This document shows positions 1 through 8,667 of a stretch of 64,000 nt of DNA, in pieces. This DNA is from Alloyangia pacifica (GTDB lineage: Bacteria > Pseudomonadota > Alphaproteobacteria > Rhodobacterales > Rhodobacteraceae), in assembly GCF_020524285.1 (NCBI RefSeq), contig NZ_JAIVKX010000011.1, positions 184,761 to 248,760 of the forward strand, written 5' to 3'. The notes under the pieces are model-generated. The model had not been told where the DNA came from. It searched no databases and saw only the letters and a program-made list of their open reading frames with translations. Positions within the stretch are counted from its first letter, which is position 1; every line of letters starts with the position of its first letter. Both the position numbers and the translations under genes were made by a program.

Positions 1-37
1 CCGGCCCCAGGCCCGCGATGACGAGCCGCCCGCTCAT
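1..37 (-). CDS. cobJ: CobJ, precorrin-3B C17-methyltransferase (5' fragment)
   Basis: Only the first 12 codons lie in the window; they read MSGRLVIAGLGP. This is the usual opening of cobalamin-pathway SAM methyltransferases, with the glycine-rich GLGPG loop starting near residue 9. The ATG overlaps the TGA of cobI by 4 bp (ATGA), so it is translationally coupled to cobI. In the aerobic pathway the gene after cobG-cobH-cobI is normally cobJ, which makes the C17-methylation and ring-contraction enzyme. The assignment rests on the opening motif and on gene order, because the rest of the gene lies outside the window. Confidence 0.7.
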   Translation of the reverse strand, partial: MSGRLVIAGLGP

Positions 38-774
38 GGCCGCCGCCCCTGGCCGTGCACGACGATGATCGAGAAATAGGGGGTCACCCTGCGCTCGGCC
101 TCGGCCAGGCGCTGCACGGTCTGCCCGGGCATCGAGGCGAACTCGATCAGCCAGGCCGCGTCGTAGCGCCCGGCGCTCTGCAGGGCCCGGCACACCTTGT
201 CGATATTGCGTCCGATCTTCATCACCACCAGCGCGTCGCTGTCCGCCATCCGCTGCGCCAGCATCTCCTCGGGCAGCGTGCCCATGAGCACGGTCAGCAC
301 GTCGTCGCCCCAGGTGATCGGCGCGCCGGTCGCGGTCCAGGCCGCCGACATGCCGGTGATCGCCGGAACCACCTGCACCGGCACCTGATCCACCAGCCGC
401 ATGTAGAGGTGCATGAAGGAGCCATAGAAAAACGGATCACCCTCGCAGAGCACGACCACGTCCTCGCCCGCCTGCGCGAGGGCGGTGAGCCGCGTGGTGC
501 ATGCTTCGTAGAATGCGGCGAGCAGGCGGTTGTACTCGGGATCCGAGACCGGGATCTCGGTGGTGACGGGATATTCCATCGCGTGTTCCTGCGCGCCCTC
601 GGGGATCAGCCCCTGCGCGATGCGCCGTGCCTGCCCGGGCCGCCCGGCCTTGCGGAAGAAGGCCACATGCCGCGCGCCGCGCAGCAGCCGGTCGCCGCGC
701 ACGGTCATCAGGTCCGGGTCGCCCGGGCCGAGGCCGACGCCCCAGATCGTGCCCGTTTCCACCTCGGCGCTCAT
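34..774 (-). CDS. cobI: CobI, precorrin-2 C20-methyltransferase
   Basis: This 246-residue protein transfers a methyl group from S-adenosylmethionine to C20 of precorrin-2, giving precorrin-3A in cobalamin synthesis. It starts with the GVGLGPGDP loop (residues 12-20) and has an EGDPFFYGSF motif (111-120), both typical of the tetrapyrrole methylase (CobI/CbiL) fold. The length matches the family. I chose the ATG at 774 because it gives the canonical N-terminus and overlaps the cobH stop by 4 bp. The frame stays open upstream, but that part is only a shadow of cobH. Confidence 0.95.
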   Translation of the reverse strand: MSAEVETGTIWGVGLGPGDPDLMTVRGDRLLRGARHVAFFRKAGRPGQARRIAQGLIPEGAQEHAMEYPVTTEIPVSDPEYNRLLAAFYEACTTRLTALAQAGEDVVVLCEGDPFFYGSFMHLYMRLVDQVPVQVVPAITGMSAAWTATGAPITWGDDVLTVLMGTLPEEMLAQRMADSDALVVMKIGRNIDKVCRALQSAGRYDAAWLIEFASMPGQTVQRLAEAERRVTPYFSIIVVHGQGRRP

Positions 775-1400
775 TCGGCGCGGCTCGCGATGGCATTGAC
801 CGCCGCGACGGTGATCGCGCTGCCGCCGAGCCGCCCCTCGACGATGCAGCAGGGCGCCGGTTGCTCGGCCCAGAGCGCCGCCTTGCTCTCGGCGGCACCG
901 ACGAAGCCCACCGGGCAGCCGATGATCGCGGCAGGGCGCGGGCAGGCCGGATCCTCGAGCATGTTCAGCAGGTGAAACAGCGCGGTCGGCGCGTTGCCGA
1001 TGGCCACCAGCGCGCCCTGAAGGTGCGGTCGCCAGAGCTCGAGCGCGGCGGCCGAGCGGGTGTTCGCCATCTCCTGCGCAAGCCCCGGCACCGCCGGATC
1101 CTGCAGGGTGCAGATCACCGCGTTGCCCGCGGGCAGGCGCGACCGGGTGATCCCCTCCGAGACCATGCGCGCATCGCACAGGATCGGCGCGCCGGCCTCC
1201 AGCGCGGCGCGGGCGCGGGCGGCGAACCGCGCGGAGAAGCGGATGTGCCGCTCCAGTCCGACCATCCCGGCGGCGTGGATCATCCGCACGGCGAGCTGTT
1301 CCTCGTCGCGCTCGAACCGCGCAAGATCGGCCTCGGCCCGGATGGTGGCAAAACTCTCGGCGTAGATCGCCGCGCCATTGGTCTGATAGCTGTGGGGCAT
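771..1400 (-). CDS. cobH: CobH, precorrin-8X methylmutase
   Basis: This 209-residue enzyme moves the C11 methyl group to C12 of precorrin-8X, forming hydrogenobyrinate. The RMIHAAGMV segment carries the expected catalytic histidine (His42). Further family motifs are GNAPTALFHLL and GCPVGFVGAAESK in the C-terminal half, which contact the substrate in known CobH/CbiC enzymes. The stop overlaps the cobI start (ATGA). Only 6 bp separate it from the cobG stop upstream, so it sits inside the same operon. Confidence 0.96.
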   Translation of the reverse strand: MPHSYQTNGAAIYAESFATIRAEADLARFERDEEQLAVRMIHAAGMVGLERHIRFSARFAARARAALEAGAPILCDARMVSEGITRSRLPAGNAVICTLQDPAVPGLAQEMANTRSAAALELWRPHLQGALVAIGNAPTALFHLLNMLEDPACPRPAAIIGCPVGFVGAAESKAALWAEQPAPCCIVEGRLGGSAITVAAVNAIASRAE

Positions 1401-1406
1401 GGTGGT

Positions 1407-2528
1407 CTAGGGGACTCCGATTGCAAGGTCGTCGGGCGTCAGCCCGGTGCGGCAGGGGGCATCCCCCGCGCAGCCATTTTCAATGAGGTCGAAACGCCCG
1501 TCGCGCCCGACCAGCGTACGGCGCGCGGCGCGCCGGCGGGCACAGCCCTTGGCGCAGCCCGAGACGTGCAGCGTGCCCTCCAGGCGCCTCGCCAATGCGC
1601 GCGCGAGCGGGCGCGTCTCCACCGTCGCCGCGCTGCAAAGCGGTGCGCCCGGGCAGGCATCGACGGCAAGAAACGGATCGCCCGCCGCGGTGACAAAGCG
1701 CCCCGGCCCCGGCAGCGCGCCGCCTTCGAGCAGGAGCATCCGCCAGGGCGTGAGCCGGATCGCAGCCGCGCCGCTGGCCGTCAGCACCTCTGCCAGCGCC
1801 GCCGCATCAAGCTGGCCGAAGGCGGCGCCGATCAGCGCCCCCTCCGGCCGCAGACCCGGCTCCGGGAGGTCCGCAGCAGGCAGGGGCGGCACCACGTTCC
1901 AGCCGCGCGGCAGGACGGACCGCGCCAGCACGCCCGCCATGCGGCGGCGCTCCGGCGTGCGGTGGGCGTCGAACCAGCGCACCATCTCGAGCAGCGCCGG
2001 GATCGCCTCGGCCTCGGTCACCGCGCGTCCCGCCGCGGCGCCATCGGCGCGCAGGATCAGCCCCGAGGCTGAGCGCTCGAACCGGAAATCCGCCGAAGCC
2101 CCTCCAAGCAACGGCGCCGCGCCGGTGTCGACGGCAAAGCCGACCTTGGCGGGCAGATCGGGCATGTCGGGCAGCGCCGCCGTCAACGCCCGTGTCAGGC
2201 GCACGGTCAGATCCTCCGCCTGCCAGAAGGGCGACACGAGGATGTTGCGCCGCCGTTCGGCCTCCGCGCTCGCGTCGAGCAGCTCGAGCGCCGCGAGGCC
2301 GTCCAGCAGGCCGGCATGGGCCGCCTCGGACACGCCCCTGATCTGCAGGTTCGCGCGGCTGGTCAGGTCGATCACACCGCTGCCGTGAAACTGCGCCAGC
2401 GCGCAGAGCCCCAGCGCCTGCCGCAGACCCAGCCGCCCCAAACGTGGGCGCACGCGGACCACCAGCCCGTCGCCCGACAGCATCGGGCGGTGCGCGCCGG
2501 GGCACCAGCCCTTGACCGCGCCACTCAT
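1407..2528 (-). CDS. cobG: CobG, precorrin-3B synthase
   Basis: CobG is the oxygen-dependent monooxygenase of the aerobic B12 pathway and resembles sulfite/nitrite reductases. The 373-residue product has a ferredoxin-like reductase half-domain near the N-terminus (SRANLQIRG motif). In its C-terminal third it has the paired cysteine motif for a 4Fe-4S cluster: CPGAPLC (C-x5-C), later SGCAKGC (C-x3-C). Its presence shows that the organism uses the aerobic, late-cobalt route. The start overlaps the cobN stop by 4 bp. Confidence 0.93.
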   Translation of the reverse strand: MSGAVKGWCPGAHRPMLSGDGLVVRVRPRLGRLGLRQALGLCALAQFHGSGVIDLTSRANLQIRGVSEAAHAGLLDGLAALELLDASAEAERRRNILVSPFWQAEDLTVRLTRALTAALPDMPDLPAKVGFAVDTGAAPLLGGASADFRFERSASGLILRADGAAAGRAVTEAEAIPALLEMVRWFDAHRTPERRRMAGVLARSVLPRGWNVVPPLPAADLPEPGLRPEGALIGAAFGQLDAAALAEVLTASGAAAIRLTPWRMLLLEGGALPGPGRFVTAAGDPFLAVDACPGAPLCSAATVETRPLARALARRLEGTLHVSGCAKGCARRRAARRTLVGRDGRFDLIENGCAGDAPCRTGLTPDDLAIGVP

Positions 2529-5500
2529 CGGTCCTGCTCCAGCGTCGCGCGGATTGCGTTGCGGCGGCTGACCCAGAGCCCGGCATCGAGCAGCGCCCGG
2601 AACCGCACCCGCAGCGCCTCGAGCGCGGCGGGATTGGCCTCGGCCATGAAGGCGGCCACCTCTTCATCGCCAAACGTGGCGTCGAAGTAGAGATCGAACA
2701 GATGCGGGCCGACCACCCCCGCGAGATGCGCGAAGGCCGCCATGTGATCGAGCGTCGCCGCGATCTCGGCCGCTCCGCGGAAGCCATGCGCGCGCATGCC
2801 GTCGATCCAGCCGCGAGACCCTGCCCGCGCCAGCACGGTACGGGCGATTTCTTCGGTCAGCGCCCGGGCGCGGGGGCGCGCGGGGTCGGTGTTGTCGAGA
2901 TGATAGAGACGCGCCGCGCCGCCGGTGATCGCCTGGGCGGCGGCAAAGCCTGCCTCATGCGCGGCGTAATCGGCGGCAAGCAGAAGGTCGGTTTCAGGCA
3001 AATCCTGGCTGTGCACGAAGACGTCGGCCGCGGCGACACGCGCCCGCAGCCCCGCCTCGTCGGGCGTTGCGCTATCGCCGTCCAGCGCCCAGGCCGAGGC
3101 CGCGAGCCAGGCCTCGCCCGCCCGCTGCCGCCCGGTGGCGCTGTAGTCCTCGAGGGTCTCGGTCATGCCCAGCCCGAAACTGCCCGGGCGCGGCCCGTAG
3201 ACCCGCGCGCCCTGCTGCCCGGCATAGGGGTTGAAATCCGGCGCCTCGTCGCGCGCCGAGAGCGCCCGCACCGCGCTGGCGAACAGCGCCGAGAGCGTCG
3301 GGAAGACGTCGCGGAAAAGCCCCGAGACGCGCAGCGTGACGTCGATCCTCGGGCGGTCGAGCTCGGCGATGGGCAGCACCTCGATGCCGCTCACCCGTTC
3401 CGAGCCCGCATCCCAGACCGGGCGGCAGCCCAGCAGGTGCAGCGCCATGGCGAAGTCCTCGCCCGCGGTGCGCATCGTCGCCGAGCCCCAGAGATCGACC
3501 ACCAGCCCGCGCGGCCAGTCGCCTTCGTCCTGCAGGTGCCGCCGCACCAGCTCCTCGGCCAGCCGCACGCCCTGCGCGTGGGCGGCCCGGGTCGGCACCG
3601 CACGCGGATCGGTGGTGTAGATGTTGCGCCCGGTCGGCAACACATCGGAGCGCCCCCGGTAGGGAGAGCCTGAGGGCCCCGGCGCGATCCATTTCCCGTC
3701 CAGCGCAGCAAGCAGAGCGGCACGCTCGGCGGCCACCGAAGCGACGGTGTCGAAGGGAGCGCCCGGCCGCGCCGGGCGCCCCCAGACGTGCAGCCCCTCG
3801 CCGAACTGGCTTTCCTTCACGTCGCAGACGAACCGGTCGATGCGGGTGATCGCCTCGGCGCTGCAACCGGCGGCCTCGAGGCCCAGGTCGTCCTCGACCC
3901 CGAGGCTGCACGCCTCGAGCCGGATGTCTTCCTGCAGGCGGTCGCGGCGGCGCGGGTCGAGCCCGTCGGCATTGGAGAACTCGTCCAGCAGCGCCTCGAG
4001 CCGCGCCAGCCGCAGCGGCGTTCCGCTGGCCTTCAGCGGCGGCGGGATATGCCCCAGCGTCACCGCGCCGATACGCCGCTTGGCCTGTGCCGCCTCGCCC
4101 GGGTCGTTGACGATGAACGGGTAGATCACCGGCAGCGCCCCGGTCAGCGCCTCCGGCCAGCAGGCCTCCGACAGCGCCACCGACTTGCCCGGCACCCATT
4201 CCAGCGTGCCATGCGCACCGATGTGCACCAGCGCATCCACCCGGCTCTGCAGCCAGAGATAGAAGGCGACATAGGCGTGGCGCGGCACCCGTTGCAGGTC
4301 ATGGTAGTCGTCCTCGCGGGCCTGCGGCGTGCCGCGTTCGGGCTGCAGCGCGACGAGCACGCGGCCCTGTTGCACCGCGGCGAAGTCGAAGGCGCCGTCC
4401 CTGACGGCGGGGTCGTCTTCCGGCTCACCCCAGGTGGCGAAGAGCGCTGCACGCGCCGCCTCCGGAAGCCGCTGCAGCGCCGCGAGATACTCGGGCAGGG
4501 GCCAGCGGAGCGCGCGGGACTGCAGCAGACCCGGCAAATCCCCGGGCGTCTCGGGCACATCGTATCCCGTCGCCCGCAGGTCCGAGAGGATCGCGCGGGC
4601 CGAGGCCGGCGCGTCGAGCCCCACCGCGTGGCCCATCTGCCAGTCCTTGCCGGGATAGGTCGAGAGCACCAGCGCCACGCGCCGCTCCGCCGCCGCCAGC
4701 CCGACCAGCCGCAGCCAGCCGGACACCCGCTCTACCAGCGCCGCGATGCGGCCCGCATGCGGGCGATGCAGCACACGCGAGAATTCCAGCGCGGGATCCC
4801 GCGCCCCGGCCTGCTTGAACGAGATCACCCCGCCGCTGAGGCGCCCATCGACCTCGGGCAATACCACGTGCATCGCGAGGTCGGCGGGCGACAGGCCGCG
4901 CTCGGCCTGCTCCCAGGCAGTGCGGGTCGAGGTCGCCAGCGCGGCTTGGAACACCGGCACCCCGGCCACGTCGAGCACCGATCCGCCACCGGCGCCTCGG
5001 CCGGAAAAGGCCGTGAGATTGACGATGGCATCGGGGGCAAGACCCCGCACCGCCGCTCGCATGGCCTCGGCCAGGGCGGCATCCTTGAGCGACGGCGCGA
5101 AGAGGCCCGTGACCTCCGCCCCCTCGGCGCGGAAGGCGGCAAAGAGCGCCTCGACCGGCGCCATGTCCGCAGCGACCAGATGGGCACGGTAGAACACCAC
5201 CAGCAGCCGCCGACCTGTCATCTTACCCGAACCGCTCCGGGGGTCTCGCGAGGTGGCAGGCCGCGCCACCGCGGGCGAGAATGCCCCCTCCTCGGGCGTC
5301 CAGAGGCCCCAGGCCGGTAGGCCCTTCGGGCCCGGCACCGGCCCCGCAGAGAGCCCCGCCGCCAGCGCCATCTGCGCCAGTGCCCCCTGCGCCGCCGCCA
5401 CCCCGCCGGCATCGCAGAGCTGGGCCAGCCGCCGCAGGGTCGAGACCGGCAGGGTCGAGACCGCATCGAGCTGCGCATCCTCGCGCCCGTCCGCCGGCAA

Positions 5501-5839
5501 GACCGCCAGCGCGATGCCGCGCCGCTGCGCCAGCGCCCGCAGCTGCGTCAGCCCGTAAGACCAATAGGCCATCCCGCCGATCAGCCGGATCAGGATGCCC
5601 TTCGCCCCCTCGAGCGTGCGCTCGACGTAGGTGTCGACCGACAGCGGATGTTGCAGCGCCGCGAGGTTGGCCAGCCGCAGCTCTGGCAGCCGACCCCCGG
5701 CGCGATGCCAGGCCTCCGCGAAGGCCCCGAGATCGCTGTCGGAAAACGACAGCACCACCAGATCCGCCGGGCTCTGCCCGAGATCGGCCGGCGTGGCGCT
5801 TTCCTCCAGCCCGTGGCTCTCGCGGAAGATGACATGCAT
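2525..5839 (-). CDS. cobN: CobN, cobaltochelatase large subunit
   Basis: CobN is the large subunit of the ATP-dependent CobNST cobaltochelatase, which inserts Co2+ into hydrogenobyrinic acid a,c-diamide; it is related to magnesium chelatase BchH/ChlH. The product has 1104 residues. Recognisable segments include VDALVHIGAHGTLEWVPGK in the middle and RVYGPRPGSFGLG further on, both strongly conserved in CobN/BchH. It is somewhat shorter than the roughly 1,270-residue Pseudomonas protein, but I see no frameshift. The start (MHVIFRESHG) is 14 bp after the cobW stop. CobS and CobT are not in this window. Confidence 0.95.
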   Translation of the reverse strand: MHVIFRESHGLEESATPADLGQSPADLVVLSFSDSDLGAFAEAWHRAGGRLPELRLANLAALQHPLSVDTYVERTLEGAKGILIRLIGGMAYWSYGLTQLRALAQRRGIALAVLPADGREDAQLDAVSTLPVSTLRRLAQLCDAGGVAAAQGALAQMALAAGLSAGPVPGPKGLPAWGLWTPEEGAFSPAVARPATSRDPRSGSGKMTGRRLLVVFYRAHLVAADMAPVEALFAAFRAEGAEVTGLFAPSLKDAALAEAMRAAVRGLAPDAIVNLTAFSGRGAGGGSVLDVAGVPVFQAALATSTRTAWEQAERGLSPADLAMHVVLPEVDGRLSGGVISFKQAGARDPALEFSRVLHRPHAGRIAALVERVSGWLRLVGLAAAERRVALVLSTYPGKDWQMGHAVGLDAPASARAILSDLRATGYDVPETPGDLPGLLQSRALRWPLPEYLAALQRLPEAARAALFATWGEPEDDPAVRDGAFDFAAVQQGRVLVALQPERGTPQAREDDYHDLQRVPRHAYVAFYLWLQSRVDALVHIGAHGTLEWVPGKSVALSEACWPEALTGALPVIYPFIVNDPGEAAQAKRRIGAVTLGHIPPPLKASGTPLRLARLEALLDEFSNADGLDPRRRDRLQEDIRLEACSLGVEDDLGLEAAGCSAEAITRIDRFVCDVKESQFGEGLHVWGRPARPGAPFDTVASVAAERAALLAALDGKWIAPGPSGSPYRGRSDVLPTGRNIYTTDPRAVPTRAAHAQGVRLAEELVRRHLQDEGDWPRGLVVDLWGSATMRTAGEDFAMALHLLGCRPVWDAGSERVSGIEVLPIAELDRPRIDVTLRVSGLFRDVFPTLSALFASAVRALSARDEAPDFNPYAGQQGARVYGPRPGSFGLGMTETLEDYSATGRQRAGEAWLAASAWALDGDSATPDEAGLRARVAAADVFVHSQDLPETDLLLAADYAAHEAGFAAAQAITGGAARLYHLDNTDPARPRARALTEEIARTVLARAGSRGWIDGMRAHGFRGAAEIAATLDHMAAFAHLAGVVGPHLFDLYFDATFGDEEVAAFMAEANPAALEALRVRFRALLDAGLWVSRRNAIRATLEQDR

Positions 5840-5853
5840 GGCGGCCCCCGGGT

Positions 5854-6909
5854 CTATTCGACGGGCTGGCGCGCTGCGGCCAGCGCGGCCTCGATCACGT
5901 CGCGGCGGATGTCGTCATGCTCGGCGATCACCACCAGCCTGCCCTGCCGCGCCTCGCCCGGCTGCCAGGGACGGTCGAACTGCTGGCGCACCCGCGCGCC
6001 CACCGCCTGCACGAGCAGGCGCAGCGGCTTGCCCGCCACGGCGGCGTAGCCCTTGACCCGCAGGATGTTGTGATCGCGCGCCAGACCCTCGATGGCGCGC
6101 ACCAGCGTGGCCGGATCCGCCAGCTCGGGGATGTCCACCACGATCGACTCGAAGTCCTCGTGGTCGTGATCATGCGGCGTGTCGTGATGGCTGGGGCGCG
6201 CGTCCATGTCGTCCTCGGCGGCGGCCTCGAGTCCGAGGATCACCCTCGGATCGACGACACCCTCGGCCACCTCGATCACCGGGATCGGGCGCGGCGCCTC
6301 GGCGGCGATGACCGCTTTGGCCTTGGCGATGCCCTCCGGCCCGGCAAGGTCGGGCTTGGTGAGCAGCACGATATCGGCGCAGGAGATCTGATCCTCGAAG
6401 ACCTCCGACAGCGGGGTCTCGTGATCGAGGCTGTCATCCGCGGCGCGCTGCGCGTCGACCCGCGCCACGTCGGGCGCGAAGCGGCCCGCGGCCACGGCCT
6501 CGGCATCGGCCAGCGCGATCACCCCGTCGACGGTGATGCGCGAGCGGATGTCCGGCCAGTCGAAGGCCTTCAGCAAAGGTTTCGGCAGCGCCAGCCCCGA
6601 GGTCTCGATCAGGATGTGATCGGGGCGCGGCTCGAGCGCCATGAGCGCCTCGATGGTGGGGATGAAATCATCGGCCACGGTGCAGCAGATGCAGCCGTTC
6701 GACAGCTCCATTATGTTCTCGGCCGGGCAGTCGGGGATGGCACAGCCCTTGAGGATCTCGCCGTCGACGCCGACGTCGCCGAACTCGTTGACCACCACCG
6801 CGAGCCGCCGCCCGCCGGGGTTCTTCATCAATTCGGAGATCAGCGTGGTCTTGCCCGAGCCGAGAAAGCCGGTGATCACGGTGACGGGCAGTTTCGACAG
6901 GTCGCTCAT
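5854..6909 (-). CDS. cobW: CobW, COG0523 metal-handling GTPase
   Basis: This is a G3E-family GTPase thought to deliver cobalt to the chelatase. The 351-residue product has a Walker A loop GFLGSGKTTL (residues 14-23), the CxCC metal-binding motif in NGCICCTV, and a His/Asp-rich loop (SHHDTPHDHDHED) likely to bind metal. The C-terminal domain is the CobW_C type. I chose the ATG at 6909 because the protein then begins MSDLSKLPVTV and overlaps the upstream stop (ATGA); a longer reading only adds 30 unrelated residues. It lies directly before cobN, its usual place. Confidence 0.95.
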   Translation of the reverse strand: MSDLSKLPVTVITGFLGSGKTTLISELMKNPGGRRLAVVVNEFGDVGVDGEILKGCAIPDCPAENIMELSNGCICCTVADDFIPTIEALMALEPRPDHILIETSGLALPKPLLKAFDWPDIRSRITVDGVIALADAEAVAAGRFAPDVARVDAQRAADDSLDHETPLSEVFEDQISCADIVLLTKPDLAGPEGIAKAKAVIAAEAPRPIPVIEVAEGVVDPRVILGLEAAAEDDMDARPSHHDTPHDHDHEDFESIVVDIPELADPATLVRAIEGLARDHNILRVKGYAAVAGKPLRLLVQAVGARVRQQFDRPWQPGEARQGRLVVIAEHDDIRRDVIEAALAAARQPVE

Positions 6910-7316
6910 GTGTCGCTCTCCTGAAGCGGATCGGGAAACTCGGCAGGGGGGATGCGCGCCACGCAGTTGCGCTTGAAATGTTCGGGCCGCTGCCGCCACG
7001 GGATCAGCCCGTCCGGCGCCGCGTGGTAGGCCCGCGCGCCGTCGAGCAGCACCCCGGCCAGATCGGTTTCAAGATTGCCGTAGACATAGGTCCAGCGCCC
7101 CGCGCCGCGCAGCGCCACGGTGCAACCGGCATCGCAGTTCTGCAGGCATTCGACCGCGCGCAGCCGCACGCCCTCCGGCGCACCTGCCGCTTCCAGTGTG
7201 TCGTAGAGTCGGCGCCCCGGGCGCAGCGCGTCGCCCTCGCCAGTGCCCTTGGGCCTGCATTTCACGCAGATCAGCAGCTCAGCCGCCGGTTTGGACGCGC
7301 ATCGCGTTTCGGTCAT
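6906..7316 (-). CDS. DUF1636 ferredoxin-like metal-binding protein
   Basis: This small 136-residue protein belongs to the DUF1636 family, usually found next to cobW/cobN in alphaproteobacteria. It has a thioredoxin-like 2Fe-2S ferredoxin appearance: CVKC near residue 17, then CLQNCDAGC around residue 60, ending with a basic NCVARIPPAEF stretch. Its function is unknown; a role in cobalt or electron delivery during B12 synthesis is plausible from context only. It is the first gene of the operon downstream of the B12 riboswitch and overlaps cobW by 4 bp. Confidence 0.85.
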   Translation of the reverse strand: MTETRCASKPAAELLICVKCRPKGTGEGDALRPGRRLYDTLEAAGAPEGVRLRAVECLQNCDAGCTVALRGAGRWTYVYGNLETDLAGVLLDGARAYHAAPDGLIPWRQRPEHFKRNCVARIPPAEFPDPLQESDT

Positions 7317-7424
7317 CTCCCGCCCTTTCCGACCGGGGGCGCGTCATGGGCAGGAAACAGCCTCCCGCCGAGCGGGAAACATGCGCCAATGCCCGGAACA
7401 CCCCGTCCGGCCTTCGTATTGTCT

Positions 7425-7640
7425 CACGCTGGCAGGTCTCCCGGCTTGCGGAGTCAGGACGGCGCATGCCATCCAGCGGTCACCCTGCCTTCCCAGCCCA
7501 TTCGGGCCAGTGGCACCCCGCGCAGCGGCGCGGAGGTTTGGGCGACCTCTCCGGTCACGGTCGCGGGGGCGGCTGCGCTTGGCCTCTTGCGAGACGTACG
7601 CATTCCCTTTTCACCCGTTTACACGGGCACCAGCGTGATG
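7425..7640 (-). promoter_or_regulatory. Cobalamin (B12) riboswitch
   Basis: Read on the minus strand, the segment begins with GGTGCCCG (complement of about 7624-7631), continues through GGGTGAAAAGGGAA, and ends with the B12 box AGCCGGGAGACCTGCC (complement of about 7431-7446). These are the conserved 5' and 3' landmarks of the roughly 200-nt AdoCbl riboswitch in the right order and spacing. It lies about 110 bp before the DUF1636-cobWNGHIJ operon, so it should shut that operon down when B12 is plentiful. It is oriented away from cobO. Edges are approximate. Confidence 0.93.
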
Positions 7641-7687
7641 CCAGATGCGCCCCAAATCCGATCCTTGTCAAGCAAAGGAGCGTTTCG

Positions 7688-8299
7688 ATGCGCGACAACC
7701 TCGAAACTCGCCACACCGAAAAAATGAAGAAGATCAAAGCTGCGCGCGACAGGATGATGGCAAAGAAGACCGAGGAGAAAGGGCTGATCATCGTCCACAC
7801 CGGGACCGGCAAGGGCAAGTCGTCCTCGGGGTTCGGGATGATCATGCGGTGCATCGCCCATGGCATGCCCTGCGCCGTCGTGCAGTTCATCAAGGGCACC
7901 TGGATGACCGGCGAGGCCGAACTGCTGCGCACCCGTTTCGCGGCGGAATGCCGTTTCTTCGTCTCAGGCGAAGGCTTCACCTGGGAGACCCAGGACCGCG
8001 CCCGGGACATCGCGGCAGCGCAGAACGGCTGGAAGATTGCGCAGCAGCAAATTCTCGACCCCGAGGTGCAGTTCGTGCTGCTCGACGAGATCAACATCGC
8101 CCTGCGCTACGAGTACCTCGACATCGACGAGGTGGTCGACTTCCTGCAGACCCGGAAGCCGCCGATGACCCATGTCTGCCTGACCGGGCGCAACGCCAGG
8201 CCGGAGCTGATCGAGGCCGCCGACCTCGTCACCGAGATGACGCTGCTCAAGCATCCGTTCAAGGAAGGCGTCAAGGCACAGAAAGGCGTGGAATTCTGA
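7688..8299 (+). CDS. cobO: CobO, cob(I)yrinic acid a,c-diamide adenosyltransferase
   Basis: CobO adenosylates the cobalt of corrinoids using ATP. The 203-residue product has the family P-loop HTGTGKGKSSSGFG (residues 37-50) and the Walker-B-like LLDEINIAL. A clear AGGAG ribosome-binding site 7 bp upstream fixes the ATG at 7688 (MRDNLETRHTEKM); upstream in-frame codons would read through the riboswitch complement. It is transcribed divergently from the rest of the cob operon, so its promoter must lie inside or opposite the riboswitch region. I see no B12 riboswitch on its own strand. Confidence 0.96.
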   Translation: MRDNLETRHTEKMKKIKAARDRMMAKKTEEKGLIIVHTGTGKGKSSSGFGMIMRCIAHGMPCAVVQFIKGTWMTGEAELLRTRFAAECRFFVSGEGFTWETQDRARDIAAAQNGWKIAQQQILDPEVQFVLLDEINIALRYEYLDIDEVVDFLQTRKPPMTHVCLTGRNARPELIEAADLVTEMTLLKHPFKEGVKAQKGVEF

Positions 8300-8667
8300 C
8301 CCGTCCGGCGCCGGCAGTCCCGAGGCTCGCGCGGGGTCGGGGCGCCGTTCGGGCGCGATGACCTGCCCTGCGCCGCGCTCGCCGTCGGCGTGGCGCGGAG
8401 AGTCTCGGGCAACCCAGATCTGCCCCGTGCCAGCGCACCGAGCACCGGATCAGAGCCGATGGCTTGCGCGCCCGGCAGCAGGGAGACCTCGCCTGGCGGT
8501 TCGCAGCCCGCGCCGCACCCCTGATGAGATTTCAGGCACCCGGGAAATCCCGGCCCAGACTCACCGAAATCGACTGATAAACCGGTTTACTATTTCCTTG
8601 CGTCGCCCCTAATCTGCCCAGCACCAAGCGCCCGAAACCGGGCGGCACAACCGGCGAGGAGAGCGAC
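8300..8667. other. Intergenic region with LacI-type operator
   Basis: This 368-bp gap between cobO and the M20 gene holds no convincing gene. Its left part is GC-rich with short inverted repeats; its right part is AT-richer and looks like the promoter of the M20 gene. It contains a small dyad (CCGGGA-AA-TCCCGG at 8540-8553) and the LacI-type operator at 8578-8589. A GGCGAGGAGAG ribosome-binding region sits just before the M20 start. Confidence 0.7.
8578..8589. promoter_or_regulatory. LacI-family operator (TAAACCGGTTTA)
   Basis: This is a perfect 12-bp palindrome with the CG-centred core typical of LacI-family sites. Two near copies occur at 17851-17862 and 17864-17875, directly upstream of the LacI gene at 16802-17818. 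The same regulator probably controls the M20 gene, whose start is about 80 bp downstream. Confidence 0.8.
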
